Part shown: one piece after another, positions 1 to 7,365 of the stretch
Position numbering within the stretch: position 1 is the stretch's first letter
Layout of the letters: each line of letters begins with the position of its first letter
Source: Saccharopolyspora soli
Lineage (GTDB): Bacteria > Actinomycetota > Actinomycetes > Mycobacteriales > Pseudonocardiaceae
Assembly (NCBI RefSeq): GCF_022678645.1
Contig: NZ_JALBWV010000018.1
Span: 1-64,000, forward strand
Direction: 5' to 3'
Length of the DNA stretch: 64,000 nucleotides
Program-made: the position numbers and the translations under genes
Notes under the pieces: model-generated
What the model was told of the DNA's origin: nothing
The model's input: the letters and a program-made list of their open reading frames with translations, nothing else
The model's database searches: none

Positions 1-1
1 T

Positions 2-67
2 GGCACCGCGTACATTCGCGATGGTTGGCGCGACTCGGATCTGTACGCCATCCTCGCCGACGACTGA
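2..67 (+). CDS. C-terminal end of a GNAT-like acetyltransferase (partial)
   Basis: An open frame enters from outside the window and ends at TGA 65-67. The 21 visible residues read GTAYIRDGWRDSDLYAIL and then ADD. A short basic stretch followed by W-x-D-x-x-x-Y-A-x-L is typical of the last strand of RimJ/RimL-type GNAT acetyltransferases, so that family is inferred. The fragment is too short to be sure, and the substrate cannot be guessed. Confidence 0.4.
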   Translation, partial: GTAYIRDGWRDSDLYAILADD

Positions 68-88
68 TACCCGCCCCCGGCTCGATGA

Positions 89-145
89 TGGCCAGTTGGC
101 CAGACAGTGGCCATCAGGACTGAGAATTGGCCATCAGATTTGAGA
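89..145. repeat. Tandem 18-mers resembling an insertion-sequence end
   Basis: TGGCCATCAGGACTGAGA (108-125) and TGGCCATCAGATTTGAGA (128-145) are direct repeats with a 20-bp period that differ only in the central three bases. Further TGGCCA-type copies stand just upstream, around 89-104. Multiple short terminal repeats of this form are known at the ends of IS21-type elements. No transposase is visible in the window, so this may be a relic or the edge of something outside. It lies immediately beyond the stop codon of dnaB. Confidence 0.35.
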
Positions 146-162
146 CCCTACACAATCGGTGG

Positions 163-3100
163 TTACTCCTGGGCCATGTCGACGAAGCGGCTGTAGTGGA
201 GTTGGTGGGCGACCGTGATCGTCGCGGTCGGACCGGCGCGGTGCTTGGCCAAGATCAGGTCGGCCTCACCCATCCGCGGATCATCCCGCTCGAACGCATC
301 CGGCCGATGGATCAAGATCACCATGTCGGCATCCTGCTCCAGGCTGTTATGCATACAAATGCAGTTTGCCGCGAAATTATGCGTTCCATCGACGGTTGCG
401 TCGAAGACCTGCTGCTCGCCGACACCGGTGATCTCCGCGATCTCATCCCAGAACACGTCGTTGGTCGCCAACATCTCCAGGTCGGCGTCGTCCAGCACCG
501 CTGCCACGCGGGCCAGCCGCGTCCGACTGGGCGCGTGCTTCCACATGGTCGAGCCGCAGAACTGGGTCTCCATTCGCGCCGAGAAGTCCCGATGCGTCAT
601 CGGACGCGCTGCGAGAAGGCCACGAATCCGGCCCCAAACCTCCTTGGGGACCGTGTCCCGGTTCGTGTTCCCGCTGATCGCCCGCAGCTTCTCAGCCACG
701 AATGCGACCGGAACAGACCGGGCTCCGTGAATTCCGGCTTCGTCCAGGAACTTCAGCTGGTTCTCCGCACCGTAGATGAGCACGTGGTAGCAGTCTCTAT
801 AGCCGGACTTCTTCACAGCCGTGATCCGGGCGAAGACACCGATCTGAAGCAGCAGACGAGCCAGGTCATCGGCGAGTTGTCGGCTCGTCGTCGCGTAGTA
901 AAGCCTCGCCTGGCTGGCTTTCTCGTCCCAGCGCACCGAACCATCGGTGGCCCACAGGTGCCGCAGGAACACTGCAATCTGCTTGCGGGGTAGCGAGAAG
1001 ACCCGGTCCGGGATGAACTTCTCATGGCTGCGCAGGCCGAACAGGCCCATCTCGTCGAGCCAGGCCGCGATCGGGTTCCGCTTGCCGTGCGTCAGCCGAT
1101 ACGGCGCGGGGAGCCGCAGCGTGGTCACCTTCGCCGCCGCGTAGACGTCGCGGACTGCGGTGATACCGAAGTGCTTCGCCGCTTCAGCCACGACTTCCAG
1201 GTTCGCTTCGTCCACGCTCGCATAGCGCAACGGCTGCCGCTTCACGAACGAGCCGTCGCCGATCAGGTGCGCGAGCATCACGATCTCGGCTTCCGGCAAC
1301 GGCTTCACATCCAGCGGCTCCGGCAGCTGCCGGGGTACGGCAACCCGCGATCCCTCGGCCAATTCACCCAGTGGCACCCAGCCGTCCACAGTGAGCATCG
1401 GGTGGTTGGCGGTGGCTTCGATCTCGCGGCCGGAGGCGAGCCGGACCTTGAAGACTTCCTTGACGCCGCTGGAGAAGACGTTCGTGATCGGCCTCGGCAC
1501 CAGGCGCATCCGGTCGTCCAAGGACCAGACGAGCGGCCGTTCCCCGGTGCGCATCAGTTCACCGAAGGTGACCTCGGCACCGGTGTCCGCGCGCAGCAGC
1601 CGGGTGTCAGCTGTGAGGCACCCCGACTCACGCAGGTCCGAGAGTTGGGGCTTTTTGTCCGTTCTTTGTTCTGGGCCTCGGTTCAGCTGGGAGATCGCTA
1701 CCAGGGGGACTTCTAGTTCCTTGGCCAGCAGCTTGAGATTTCGGGAGAACTCCGAGACTTCCTGCTGGCGGGACTCGACCCGCTTGCCGGAGGTCATCAG
1801 CTGCATGTAGTCCACGACGATGAGCTGGATGTCGTGGCGTTGCTTCAGGCGTCGCGCTTTCGCGCGGATCTCCATCATGGTCAGGTTCGGCGAGTCGTCG
1901 ACGAACAGCGGCGCCTCGCTGATCTCGCTCATCCGCCGAGCCAGCCGGGTCCAGTCGTCGTCGGTCATCCGACCACCGCGCATATCGCCGAGCCGAATCC
2001 GGGCCTCCGCGGACAGCATGCGCATGACGATCTCGGTACGCCCCATCTCCAACGAGAAGATGACACTGCCAAGCCCGTGCTTCACCGACGCCGACCTGGC
2101 GAAGTCCAAGCCCAGCGTGGAGTTGTGGGTCGGAATCATGGCTCGGCTGGCCAGGTACAGGTGATCCGGCGCATCGACCTCGACGCACCGGACCGGCACA
2201 CTGGCTGTCGGCCGCACATCAGTCATCTTGAGGTCTGCGCGGCGAATCATCGCCGTCGGCACCAAGGAAACGAGGCTTTCCGTGGCGTGCACGCCGCCGT
2301 CGGCGAGTTGCCACCGGTGTTGGGCGTCGGCGGTGATGATGGTGCTGTCGGAGAATTCGACTTCGTAGCACGGGCGGTCGGTCATGACCTCGGTTGCCGC
2401 GACGACCTTCGTGGGCTTGCCGTCGGATCCGAGCAGGTGGTCACCGACCGCGACCTCGCCCATCGTCGTCCAGCCGTTCGGGGTTGGCAGGGGCGTGTCC
2501 AACGCCAATGCCTTCCCGACACCAGGACGCGCGGCCAGGATGATCATCTGGCCGGGGTGGAGGCCGTTGGTCAGGGCGTCCAGGTCCGCGAAACCCGTTG
2601 GGATTCCTTGGGATTCTCCTCCTCGGGAGGCGATGGCGTCGATCTCGTCCATCGTTGGTTGGAGGAGTTCTTCGAGCGCGTGGTAGTCCTCGCTGGTTCG
2701 GCGCTCGGTCACGTCGTAGATCGCGGCCTGGGCTCGGTCGACCACCTCTTCGATCGCCGCTCCTTCGGAGCCGTGGTAGCCGAGCTGCACGATCCGGGTG
2801 CCCGCCTCCACCAGGCGGCGCAGGACCGCCTTCTCCGAGACGATTTCCGCGTAGTAACCCGCGTTCGCGGCCGTGGGCACCGTGGCGATCAGGGTGTGCA
2901 GGTAGGGAGCGCCGCCGACCTTGAGCAACTCCTGGCGGCGTTCCAGTTCGGCCGACACGGTGATCGCGTCCGCTGGTTCGCCACGGCCGTAGAGGTCGAG
3001 GACGCAGTCGTAGATGGCCTGGTGCGCCGGTCGGTAGAAGTCGTTCGGGCGGAGCACTTCGACGACGTCGGCGATCGCGTCCTTGCTCAGCATCATGCCG

Positions 3101-3216
3101 CCGAGCACCGACTGCTCGGCCGCCAAGTCCTGCGGGGGCTGCCGTTCGAAGGTGCCGTTACCGGCGCCGTCGTCGCTGGCGAAGTACGGATCTTCCCGCT
3201 CGTCGGGCACCGCCAC
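163..3216 (-). CDS. dnaB: Replicative DNA helicase DnaB with two inteins
   Basis: Precursor of 1017 residues from GTG 3216. That start has a GGAGGAGG ribosome site 11 nt upstream; an in-frame start at 3252 would add 12 residues. Removing the two inteins leaves 462 residues, the usual DnaB size. The order is: N-terminal DnaB domain (AAEQSVLGGMM near residue 33), linker, first half of Walker A (GVGK, ending at 235), intein 1 (236-365), ATPase core with the VVDYMQLM Walker B region, intein 2 (533-957), and the C-terminal SLEQDADMVILIHRPD segment (from 958). DnaB is the hexameric 5'-3' helicase at the replication fork. The gene follows rplI on the same strand, separated by a stem-loop and a DnaA-box-like cluster. 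Splicing is required for an active helicase because both insertions break the ATPase. Confidence 0.97.
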   Translation of the reverse strand: MAVPDEREDPYFASDDGAGNGTFERQPPQDLAAEQSVLGGMMLSKDAIADVVEVLRPNDFYRPAHQAIYDCVLDLYGRGEPADAITVSAELERRQELLKVGGAPYLHTLIATVPTAANAGYYAEIVSEKAVLRRLVEAGTRIVQLGYHGSEGAAIEEVVDRAQAAIYDVTERRTSEDYHALEELLQPTMDEIDAIASRGGESQGIPTGFADLDALTNGLHPGQMIILAARPGVGKALALDTPLPTPNGWTTMGEVAVGDHLLGSDGKPTKVVAATEVMTDRPCYEVEFSDSTIITADAQHRWQLADGGVHATESLVSLVPTAMIRRADLKMTDVRPTASVPVRCVEVDAPDHLYLASRAMIPTHNSTLGLDFARSASVKHGLGSVIFSLEMGRTEIVMRMLSAEARIRLGDMRGGRMTDDDWTRLARRMSEISEAPLFVDDSPNLTMMEIRAKARRLKQRHDIQLIVVDYMQLMTSGKRVESRQQEVSEFSRNLKLLAKELEVPLVAISQLNRGPEQRTDKKPQLSDLRESGCLTADTRLLRADTGAEVTFGELMRTGERPLVWSLDDRMRLVPRPITNVFSSGVKEVFKVRLASGREIEATANHPMLTVDGWVPLGELAEGSRVAVPRQLPEPLDVKPLPEAEIVMLAHLIGDGSFVKRQPLRYASVDEANLEVVAEAAKHFGITAVRDVYAAAKVTTLRLPAPYRLTHGKRNPIAAWLDEMGLFGLRSHEKFIPDRVFSLPRKQIAVFLRHLWATDGSVRWDEKASQARLYYATTSRQLADDLARLLLQIGVFARITAVKKSGYRDCYHVLIYGAENQLKFLDEAGIHGARSVPVAFVAEKLRAISGNTNRDTVPKEVWGRIRGLLAARPMTHRDFSARMETQFCGSTMWKHAPSRTRLARVAAVLDDADLEMLATNDVFWDEIAEITGVGEQQVFDATVDGTHNFAANCICMHNSLEQDADMVILIHRPDAFERDDPRMGEADLILAKHRAGPTATITVAHQLHYSRFVDMAQE
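346..1620 (-). mobile_element. DnaB intein 2: class 1 intein with LAGLIDADG homing endonuclease
   Basis: 425 residues inserted between RESG and SLEQDADM, a conserved DnaB intein site. Seen directly: Cys1; block B T-A-N-H with Thr70 and His73; two endonuclease motifs LAHLIGDGS (intein 116-124) and LRHLWATDGS (219-228) with the catalytic-type aspartates; and the C-terminal block ending in C-M-H-N before Ser+1. All residues expected for standard protein splicing are present. The endonuclease half looks intact, so the element could still home into intein-free dnaB alleles. Activity is inferred, not shown. Confidence 0.95.
2122..2511 (-). other. DnaB intein 1: mini-intein with class 3 (W-C-T) signature
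   Basis: 130 residues interrupt Walker A exactly between Lys and Ser (GVGK / S-T-L-G). The first residue is Ala, not Cys or Ser, so the standard N-terminal nucleophile is missing. The three residues that define class 3 inteins are in place: Trp67 two residues after the block B His65, Cys109 at the start of block F (V-R-C-V), and Thr128 before the terminal His129-Asn130. The +1 residue is Ser. There is no endonuclease domain. Class 3 inteins were defined from mycobacteriophage DnaB-type inteins, so a phage origin is plausible. Confidence 0.9.
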
Positions 3217-3315
3217 CGGACCCCGCACCTCCTCCAGCGCCAAAATGATCACGCGTAGTGGGCAAGAAGCCCGCGCGCGAAGCTAGATCGCCCGCATGGA
3301 GCAGGCAAGTCAGGC

Positions 3316-3411
3316 TGTGGACAAACCTTGGGACAACTTGTGGATAGCTCGAATCGAGCTGGGGATAACTTGTGCCAGCCTTCCGCGCAGCTGGGGACAA
3401 CCTGGGGACAA
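3316..3411. promoter_or_regulatory. Cluster of six DnaA-box-like 9-mers upstream of dnaB
   Basis: Same-orientation 9-mers: TGTGGACAA (3316-3324), TTGGGACAA (3328-3336), TGTGGATAG (3339-3347), TGGGGATAA (3360-3368), TGGGGACAA (3392-3400) and TGGGGACAA (3403-3411). The first is the exact complement of the actinobacterial DnaA box TTGTCCACA; the others differ at one or two positions. They lie in the 380-bp gap between rplI and dnaB, at the 5' side of dnaB. The likely role is DnaA binding that controls dnaB or titrates DnaA. Chromosomal oriC normally sits beside dnaA, which is not in this window. The rest of the gap, 3412-3561, shows no gene. Confidence 0.55.
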
Positions 3412-3561
3412 GTCACCATGATCGACGAGAAACCCCAGGTCACCTGCAATGTGCAGGCTGTGGAAGAAATCCGTGGAAAAGTCCCGGCGTGTCGCTGGCT
3501 TCGGCGTGTCGGAATCGGCGACGCTGCGCGGTCGTCGTGACGGCCGGTGTGCACGCCGGAC

Positions 3562-3608
3562 GCAGCATCGTCCACCCATCACACGAATGCCGGAGTGGAC
3601 GATGCTGC
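3562..3608. terminator. Stem-loop after rplI
   Basis: GCAGCATCGTCCAC (3562-3575) and GTGGACGATGCTGC (3595-3608) form a perfect 14-bp stem with a 19-nt loop, starting 23 nt after the rplI stop. No T-run follows on either side, as is common for actinobacterial terminators. It probably ends the rpsF-ssb-rpsR-rplI transcript. Confidence 0.7.
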
Positions 3609-3631
3609 CGGTGGAAACCGGTACTACCGGG

Positions 3632-4084
3632 TCACTGCTCGCCAGCGACTCGAACGTTGACGGCGGCCGTCACGTCCGGGTGCAACTGCACGTCGACGAC
3701 GTGCTTGCCCAGCGACTTGATGTGGCCGCGCAACGAGACCGAGCGCTTGTCCAGGTTCGGGCCACCTGCCTTGCGCACTGCGGCGACGACGTCGCCGCTG
3801 GTGATCGAACCGAAAAGCTTGCCCTGCTGGGAAACCTTCGCGGTCAGCGTGACCGCACCGAGGTCCTGCAGCTGCTGCTTGAGCTCGCGGGCGTGCTCCA
3901 GGTTGCGCACCCGGCGGTTCTCCTGGACGCGGCGGATCGTCTCGATCTGCTTCTGCGCACCCTTGGTGGCCACGATGGCCAGGCTGCGGGGCAGCAGGTA
4001 GTTGCGCGCGTAGCCGTCCTTGACCTCGACGATGTCGCCCGACTCGCCGAGACCGGTCACGTCGGCGGTGAGGATGATCTTCAC
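3632..4084 (-). CDS. rplI: 50S ribosomal protein L9
   Basis: 150 residues beginning [20 protein letters not shown], the canonical L9 start, with the N-terminal rRNA-binding domain, a long basic connecting helix around residues 45-75 and the C-terminal domain. GTG start preceded by AAAGGAGA. L9 binds 23S rRNA near the L1 stalk and helps maintain reading frame. Last gene of the rpsF-ssb-rpsR-rplI operon, 19 nt after rpsR. Confidence 0.98.
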   Translation of the reverse strand: MKIILTADVTGLGESGDIVEVKDGYARNYLLPRSLAIVATKGAQKQIETIRRVQENRRVRNLEHARELKQQLQDLGAVTLTAKVSQQGKLFGSITSGDVVAAVRKAGGPNLDKRSVSLRGHIKSLGKHVVDVQLHPDVTAAVNVRVAGEQ

Positions 4085-4103
4085 GACGTGTCTCCTTTCC
4101 GGG

Positions 4104-4340
4104 TCAGCGAGCGGTCGAGGTGTAGGGCAGCAGCGCCATCTCGCGGGCGTTCTTCACCGCGATCGCGACGTCGCGCTGGTGCTGGCTGCAGTTGCCGGTC
4201 ACCCGGCGGGCACGGATCTTGCCGCGGTCGGAGATGTACTTCCGCAGCAGCGTCGTGTCCTTGTAATCGATCTGCGCCGCCTTGTCCTTGCAGAACACGC
4301 AGACCTTCTTCTTCGGCTTGCGCACAGGCGCCTTGGCCAT
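4104..4340 (-). CDS. rpsR: 30S ribosomal protein S18, zinc-ligand (C+) form
   Basis: 78 residues. S18 binds S6 on the platform of the small subunit. The sequence keeps Cys14, Cys17 (C-V-F-C), Cys51 and His54, a complete C-x2-C/C-x2-H set. This marks the C+ type, which in actinobacteria is the zinc-replete paralog as opposed to a cysteine-free copy induced on zinc starvation. ATG start with AGGAGGA 6 nt upstream. Third gene of the operon. Confidence 0.97.
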   Translation of the reverse strand: MAKAPVRKPKKKVCVFCKDKAAQIDYKDTTLLRKYISDRGKIRARRVTGNCSQHQRDVAIAVKNAREMALLPYTSTAR

Positions 4341-4385
4341 CGGTCTTCCTCCTGAACGAAAACTTCGTAAGCGTTGCTGCGCCGC

Positions 4386-4865
4386 TTAGAACGGCGGCTC
4401 GTCGCTGAACCCGCCGGAACCGGCGGGCGGCGCGGAACCCCACGGGTCGTCGGCCGGGCTGCCCGCCTGGCCGCCGCCACCGCTGAAGCCACTGCCGCCG
4501 CGGCTGACCTTGTTCACCTTGGCGGTGGCGTAGCGCAGGGACGGCCCGATCTCGTCGACCTCAAGCTCGACGACGGTGCGCTTCTCGCCCTCCTTCGTTT
4601 CGAAGGAGCGCTGCCGCAGCCTGCCCTGCACGACCACCCGCATGCCGCGGGTCAGCGACTCGGCCACGTTCTCCGCGGCCTGGCGCCAGATGTTGCAGCG
4701 CAGGAAGAGGGCTTCGCCGTCCTTCCACTCGCCGCTCTGGCGGTCGAAGGTCCGAGGCGTGGAGGCGACCGTGAAGTTCGCAACCGCCGCACCGGACGGG
4801 GTGAAGCGCAGCTCCGGGTCGGCCGTCAGGTTGCCGACCACCGTGATTACCGTTTCACCAGCCAT
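4386..4865 (-). CDS. ssb: Single-stranded DNA-binding protein
   Basis: 159 residues: N-terminal OB fold (about 1-110, starting [13 protein letters not shown]), a Gly/Ser-rich linker and the acidic hydrophobic tip D-E-P-P-F that recruits partner proteins. SSB coats single-stranded DNA in replication and repair. It lies between rpsF and rpsR, the usual bacterial arrangement. Confidence 0.97.
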   Translation of the reverse strand: MAGETVITVVGNLTADPELRFTPSGAAVANFTVASTPRTFDRQSGEWKDGEALFLRCNIWRQAAENVAESLTRGMRVVVQGRLRQRSFETKEGEKRTVVELEVDEIGPSLRYATAKVNKVSRGGSGFSGGGGQAGSPADDPWGSAPPAGSGGFSDEPPF

Positions 4866-4909
4866 GACCTGTGGACTCCAGTCTGGTCGTTAGCGGGTTC
4901 GGGGCCGGA

Positions 4910-5263
4910 TCAGGCGGATGCCTGAGCGCGGGCCTTGGCGGCGGTGGCCTTGGCGGCCCGAGCAGCCTTGCGGGGCTCGACGACCTTGCGCAGGACCTTG
5001 GTCCGCAGGATCGACTCGTTGAGGTTCAGCTGCCGGTCGAGTTCCTTGATGGTGGCCGGCTCGCCATTGAGGTCCAGGACGACGTAGATGCCCTCGGCGT
5101 GCTTGTCGATCTCGTACGACAGCCGCCGCCGACCCCAGACGTCCACCTTCTCGACGGTGCCACCGTCGTTGCGGACAACGTTGAGGAAGTTCTCCATGGA
5201 CGGAGCGACGTTGCGCTCGTCCAGGCTCGGGTCGAGGATGACCATGAGCTCGTAATGACGCAT
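4910..5263 (-). CDS. rpsF: 30S ribosomal protein S6
   Basis: 117 residues from ATG 5263 ([12 protein letters not shown]). An in-frame ATG at 5272 abuts the AGGAGGTGA ribosome site, so 5263 is the better start. The S6 fold is complete, with an Ala/Lys-rich tail. S6 pairs with S18. First gene of the operon. Confidence 0.96.
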   Translation of the reverse strand: MRHYELMVILDPSLDERNVAPSMENFLNVVRNDGGTVEKVDVWGRRRLSYEIDKHAEGIYVVLDLNGEPATIKELDRQLNLNESILRTKVLRKVVEPRKAARAAKATAAKARAQASA

Positions 5264-5292
5264 GAAGACCATTCACCTCCTGTGGACTCGCG

Positions 5293-5311
5293 GCCACGGG
5301 CTCTCCGTGGC
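5293..5311 (-). promoter_or_regulatory. Hairpin in the rpsF leader
   Basis: GCCACGG and CCGTGGC form a 7-bp stem with a 5-nt loop about 20 nt upstream of the rpsF ribosome site. Many bacteria have an rpsF leader bound by the S6:S18 complex, a stem-loop with an exposed CCG. A CCG is next to the loop here, but the resemblance is limited and autoregulation is only a possibility. Confidence 0.3.
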
Positions 5312-5422
5312 AGGAGGGTCGTTCGCGTCGACGAACTGGACAAGGCTAGCAAGGCCTCCCGACACCACCCGCAGCGCCCCGCCGCTTCTCGGCGTGGCCA
5401 GCAGCGCGGGTGTTTCCGCTGG

Positions 5423-6364
5423 TCAGTAGCGGCGGAGGACCCAGCTGCGGACCAGGGCCGCGGTGAGCACCGCCAGCGAGATCGCGGCGAGCAGCACCGG
5501 GAGGGCGACCCGATCGGTCACCTCGGTGGGCAGCGCTTCGGCCTTGCCCGCGGCGCGGATCTCGTCCTGCTCTTCGCGCGCCTGCTGCTGGGCCTGCTGT
5601 TCCTGGGTCTGCCTGGCGAGGTCGCCGACGTTCGGGGTCAGGCCGGGGACCTGGTCGTAGCGGGGCTGCGCCCACGGCAACGGTTCATAGCGGAGGTCGG
5701 GGGGCAGCACGCTGATCGCGGCCGGAGCGCCGCCGCTGGGCAGCAGGACCGGCGCGGACGTTTCGGCCGGTGCCGGTGGCGGTGCGGCTTCGCTGCTGCT
5801 CGGCGGTGGGCTGGTCTGCGGTGGAGGTGTCGGTGCCGGTTGCTCGGGGGCGGGTTCCGACGACGGCGGTGGCTGTTCCTCGGGCTGTTCGGCGTTCACG
5901 GTGACGGCGTTGCCGATGCTCACCAGGGTGGTGAAATGCCAGGTCACGGCTTCGACTTTGTCGGCTGGCAGACCGAGTTCGGCGAGCCGGGGCGCGGCTG
6001 CCGCGGCGATGTCGTTGCCGGAGTAGAACGTGCGGCCTTCGGGTGCGTTGCCGATCGGGATCGGGGTCAGCTCGGCGAACCGGTCGGCGGCGTCGTCGGC
6101 CGGGCCCAGGGCCAGCGGCATGGCGAGCAGCACAGCTTCGCGGACCTTGAAGTCCAGGGTGGACGGCGCGACGGCGATCTCCTGGCCGGGCACCGCCTCG
6201 ACGGTCGCCAGCGGCTGGTCGACGACCAGCGTGTCGGCGGCGTGGGCGGCTCCGGCACCGAGGAAGGTGCTGGCGCTGATCACGAGGGCGACGAGCCCAG
6301 CGGATGCGGTCCGGCCGAGCGCGTTCGGTCTGATCAGCGGGTTGGGTCGACCCCGTGCCCCCAT
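5423..6364 (-). CDS. Cell-surface protein with signal peptide, Pro-rich stretch and C-terminal membrane anchor
   Basis: 313 residues from ATG 6364 with GGGGAGG 5 nt upstream. Seen: a twin-charged start and hydrophobic signal peptide ending G-A-G-A-A-H-A-A near residue 43; an extracellular globular part (about 45-165); a Pro/Ser/Glu-rich segment with repeated P-P-P and S-S-E; and, near the end, a hydrophobic helix (L-P-V-L-L-A-A-I-S-L-A-V-L-T) followed by basic residues (R-S-W-V-L-R-R-Y). This is a secreted, membrane-anchored topology. I do not recognise the family and no catalytic motif is evident. Confidence 0.75.
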   Translation of the reverse strand: MGARGRPNPLIRPNALGRTASAGLVALVISASTFLGAGAAHAADTLVVDQPLATVEAVPGQEIAVAPSTLDFKVREAVLLAMPLALGPADDAADRFAELTPIPIGNAPEGRTFYSGNDIAAAAAPRLAELGLPADKVEAVTWHFTTLVSIGNAVTVNAEQPEEQPPPSSEPAPEQPAPTPPPQTSPPPSSSEAAPPPAPAETSAPVLLPSGGAPAAISVLPPDLRYEPLPWAQPRYDQVPGLTPNVGDLARQTQEQQAQQQAREEQDEIRAAGKAEALPTEVTDRVALPVLLAAISLAVLTAALVRSWVLRRY

Positions 6365-6559
6365 GCTCGCCTCCCCGTTGGCAGTGCGAATGCGAATGCT
6401 GATCATCCACTCTCTCAAAAAAATCCAACGCGTGAACACCGCCATTGGTGACGGGGTCGGTTGGTTTCCGACCAGTGGGATGGCCGGGCCGATTTCACGC
6501 GGAAGCGGCTGGCTCGGACGGCTGAACGGGCGGGTCGCGACGGTTCTAGACTTCGGGGT

Positions 6560-7327
6560 ATGCGTATCGGCGCCCACGTCCGCGATGATGATCCGTTGAC
6601 CGCCGCTGCCGAGCGCGGCGCGGAGGTAGTGCAGTTCTTCCTGTCCGACCCGCAGGGTTGGAAGGCCCCGAAGCCGCATCCGCAGGCCGAGCAGCTGCGG
6701 GACAGCGAGCTGGTGGTGTTCATCCACTCGCCGTACGTGATCAACGTGGCGTCGCTGAACAACCGGATCCGGATTCCGTCGCGCAAGGCGGTGGCGCAGC
6801 AGGCGAAGGCCGCGGCCGGAGTGGGGGCGCAGGGGCTGATCGTGCACGGCGGGCACGTGACCAAGGACGATGCTCCGGCCGAGGGCGTGGCGAACTGGCG
6901 GAAGTTGTTCGAGCGGCAGGCCGCTGACGGTGGTTTCGAGGTGCCGATCCTGATCGAGAACACCGCTGGTGGGGCCAACGCGATGGCCCGGCGCTTCGAC
7001 GCGTTGGCGCGGTTGTGGGATGCCGTCGGGGAGTTCGGTGCCGGGTTCTGCCTGGACACCTGCCACGCGCATGCGGCGGGCGAGGAGTTGTTGGACATCG
7101 TGGATCGGGTGCGGGCGATCACCGGGCGGATCGATCTGGTGCACCTCAACGATTCGCGTGACGAGTTCGGTTCGTCGCGGGATCGGCACGCCAACATCGG
7201 GGCGGGCAACATCGATCCGGATCTGCTGGTCGCGGTGTGCGCGAACGCTGCGGCGCCGGTGGTGGTGGAGACGCCGGACGAGGGCCAGGCCGAGGACATC
7301 TCGTTCTTGCGCGGCAAGGTGTCGTGA
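6560..7327 (+). CDS. nfo: Endonuclease IV (AP endonuclease)
   Basis: 255 residues of the TIM-barrel AP endonuclease family 2: [42 protein letters not shown]-x-N-I-G and V-V-E-T-P supply the trinuclear zinc ligands. The enzyme cuts 5' to abasic sites in base-excision repair. The start at 6560 fits the conserved M-R-I-G-A-H opening. Its stop overlaps the GTG of the next gene (GTGA), so the two are probably translationally coupled. Confidence 0.93.
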   Translation: MRIGAHVRDDDPLTAAAERGAEVVQFFLSDPQGWKAPKPHPQAEQLRDSELVVFIHSPYVINVASLNNRIRIPSRKAVAQQAKAAAGVGAQGLIVHGGHVTKDDAPAEGVANWRKLFERQAADGGFEVPILIENTAGGANAMARRFDALARLWDAVGEFGAGFCLDTCHAHAAGEELLDIVDRVRAITGRIDLVHLNDSRDEFGSSRDRHANIGAGNIDPDLLVAVCANAAAPVVVETPDEGQAEDISFLRGKVS

Positions 7328-7365
7328 GTGCGAATGGCCGTTCCAGCGGCCGTAATCGCTCACGA
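7322..7365. repeat. Palindrome family B, copy 1 (imperfect)
   Basis: TCGTGAGTGCGAATGGCCG, a 6-nt loop, then CGGCCGTAATCGCTCACGA. Outer and inner stem segments pair and the middle is mismatched. The nfo stop TGA (7325-7327) lies inside the left arm. Related copies are at 10712, 21602 and 62830. Here the palindrome also forms the first codons of the following membrane glycosyltransferase. Confidence 0.6.

Noticed and set aside
89-145. CRISPR-like repeat
   Set aside because: Only two full units with a 2-nt gap and no spacers.
1834-3258. Long plus-strand open frame antisense to dnaB (474 codons)
   Set aside because: It is the mirror of a strongly GC-biased gene. The predicted protein is low-complexity, Arg/Val/Gly-rich, and matches no family.
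3316-3411. Chromosomal origin oriC
   Set aside because: dnaA and dnaN are not adjacent and no AT-rich unwinding region is present, so only a DnaA-binding role is proposed.
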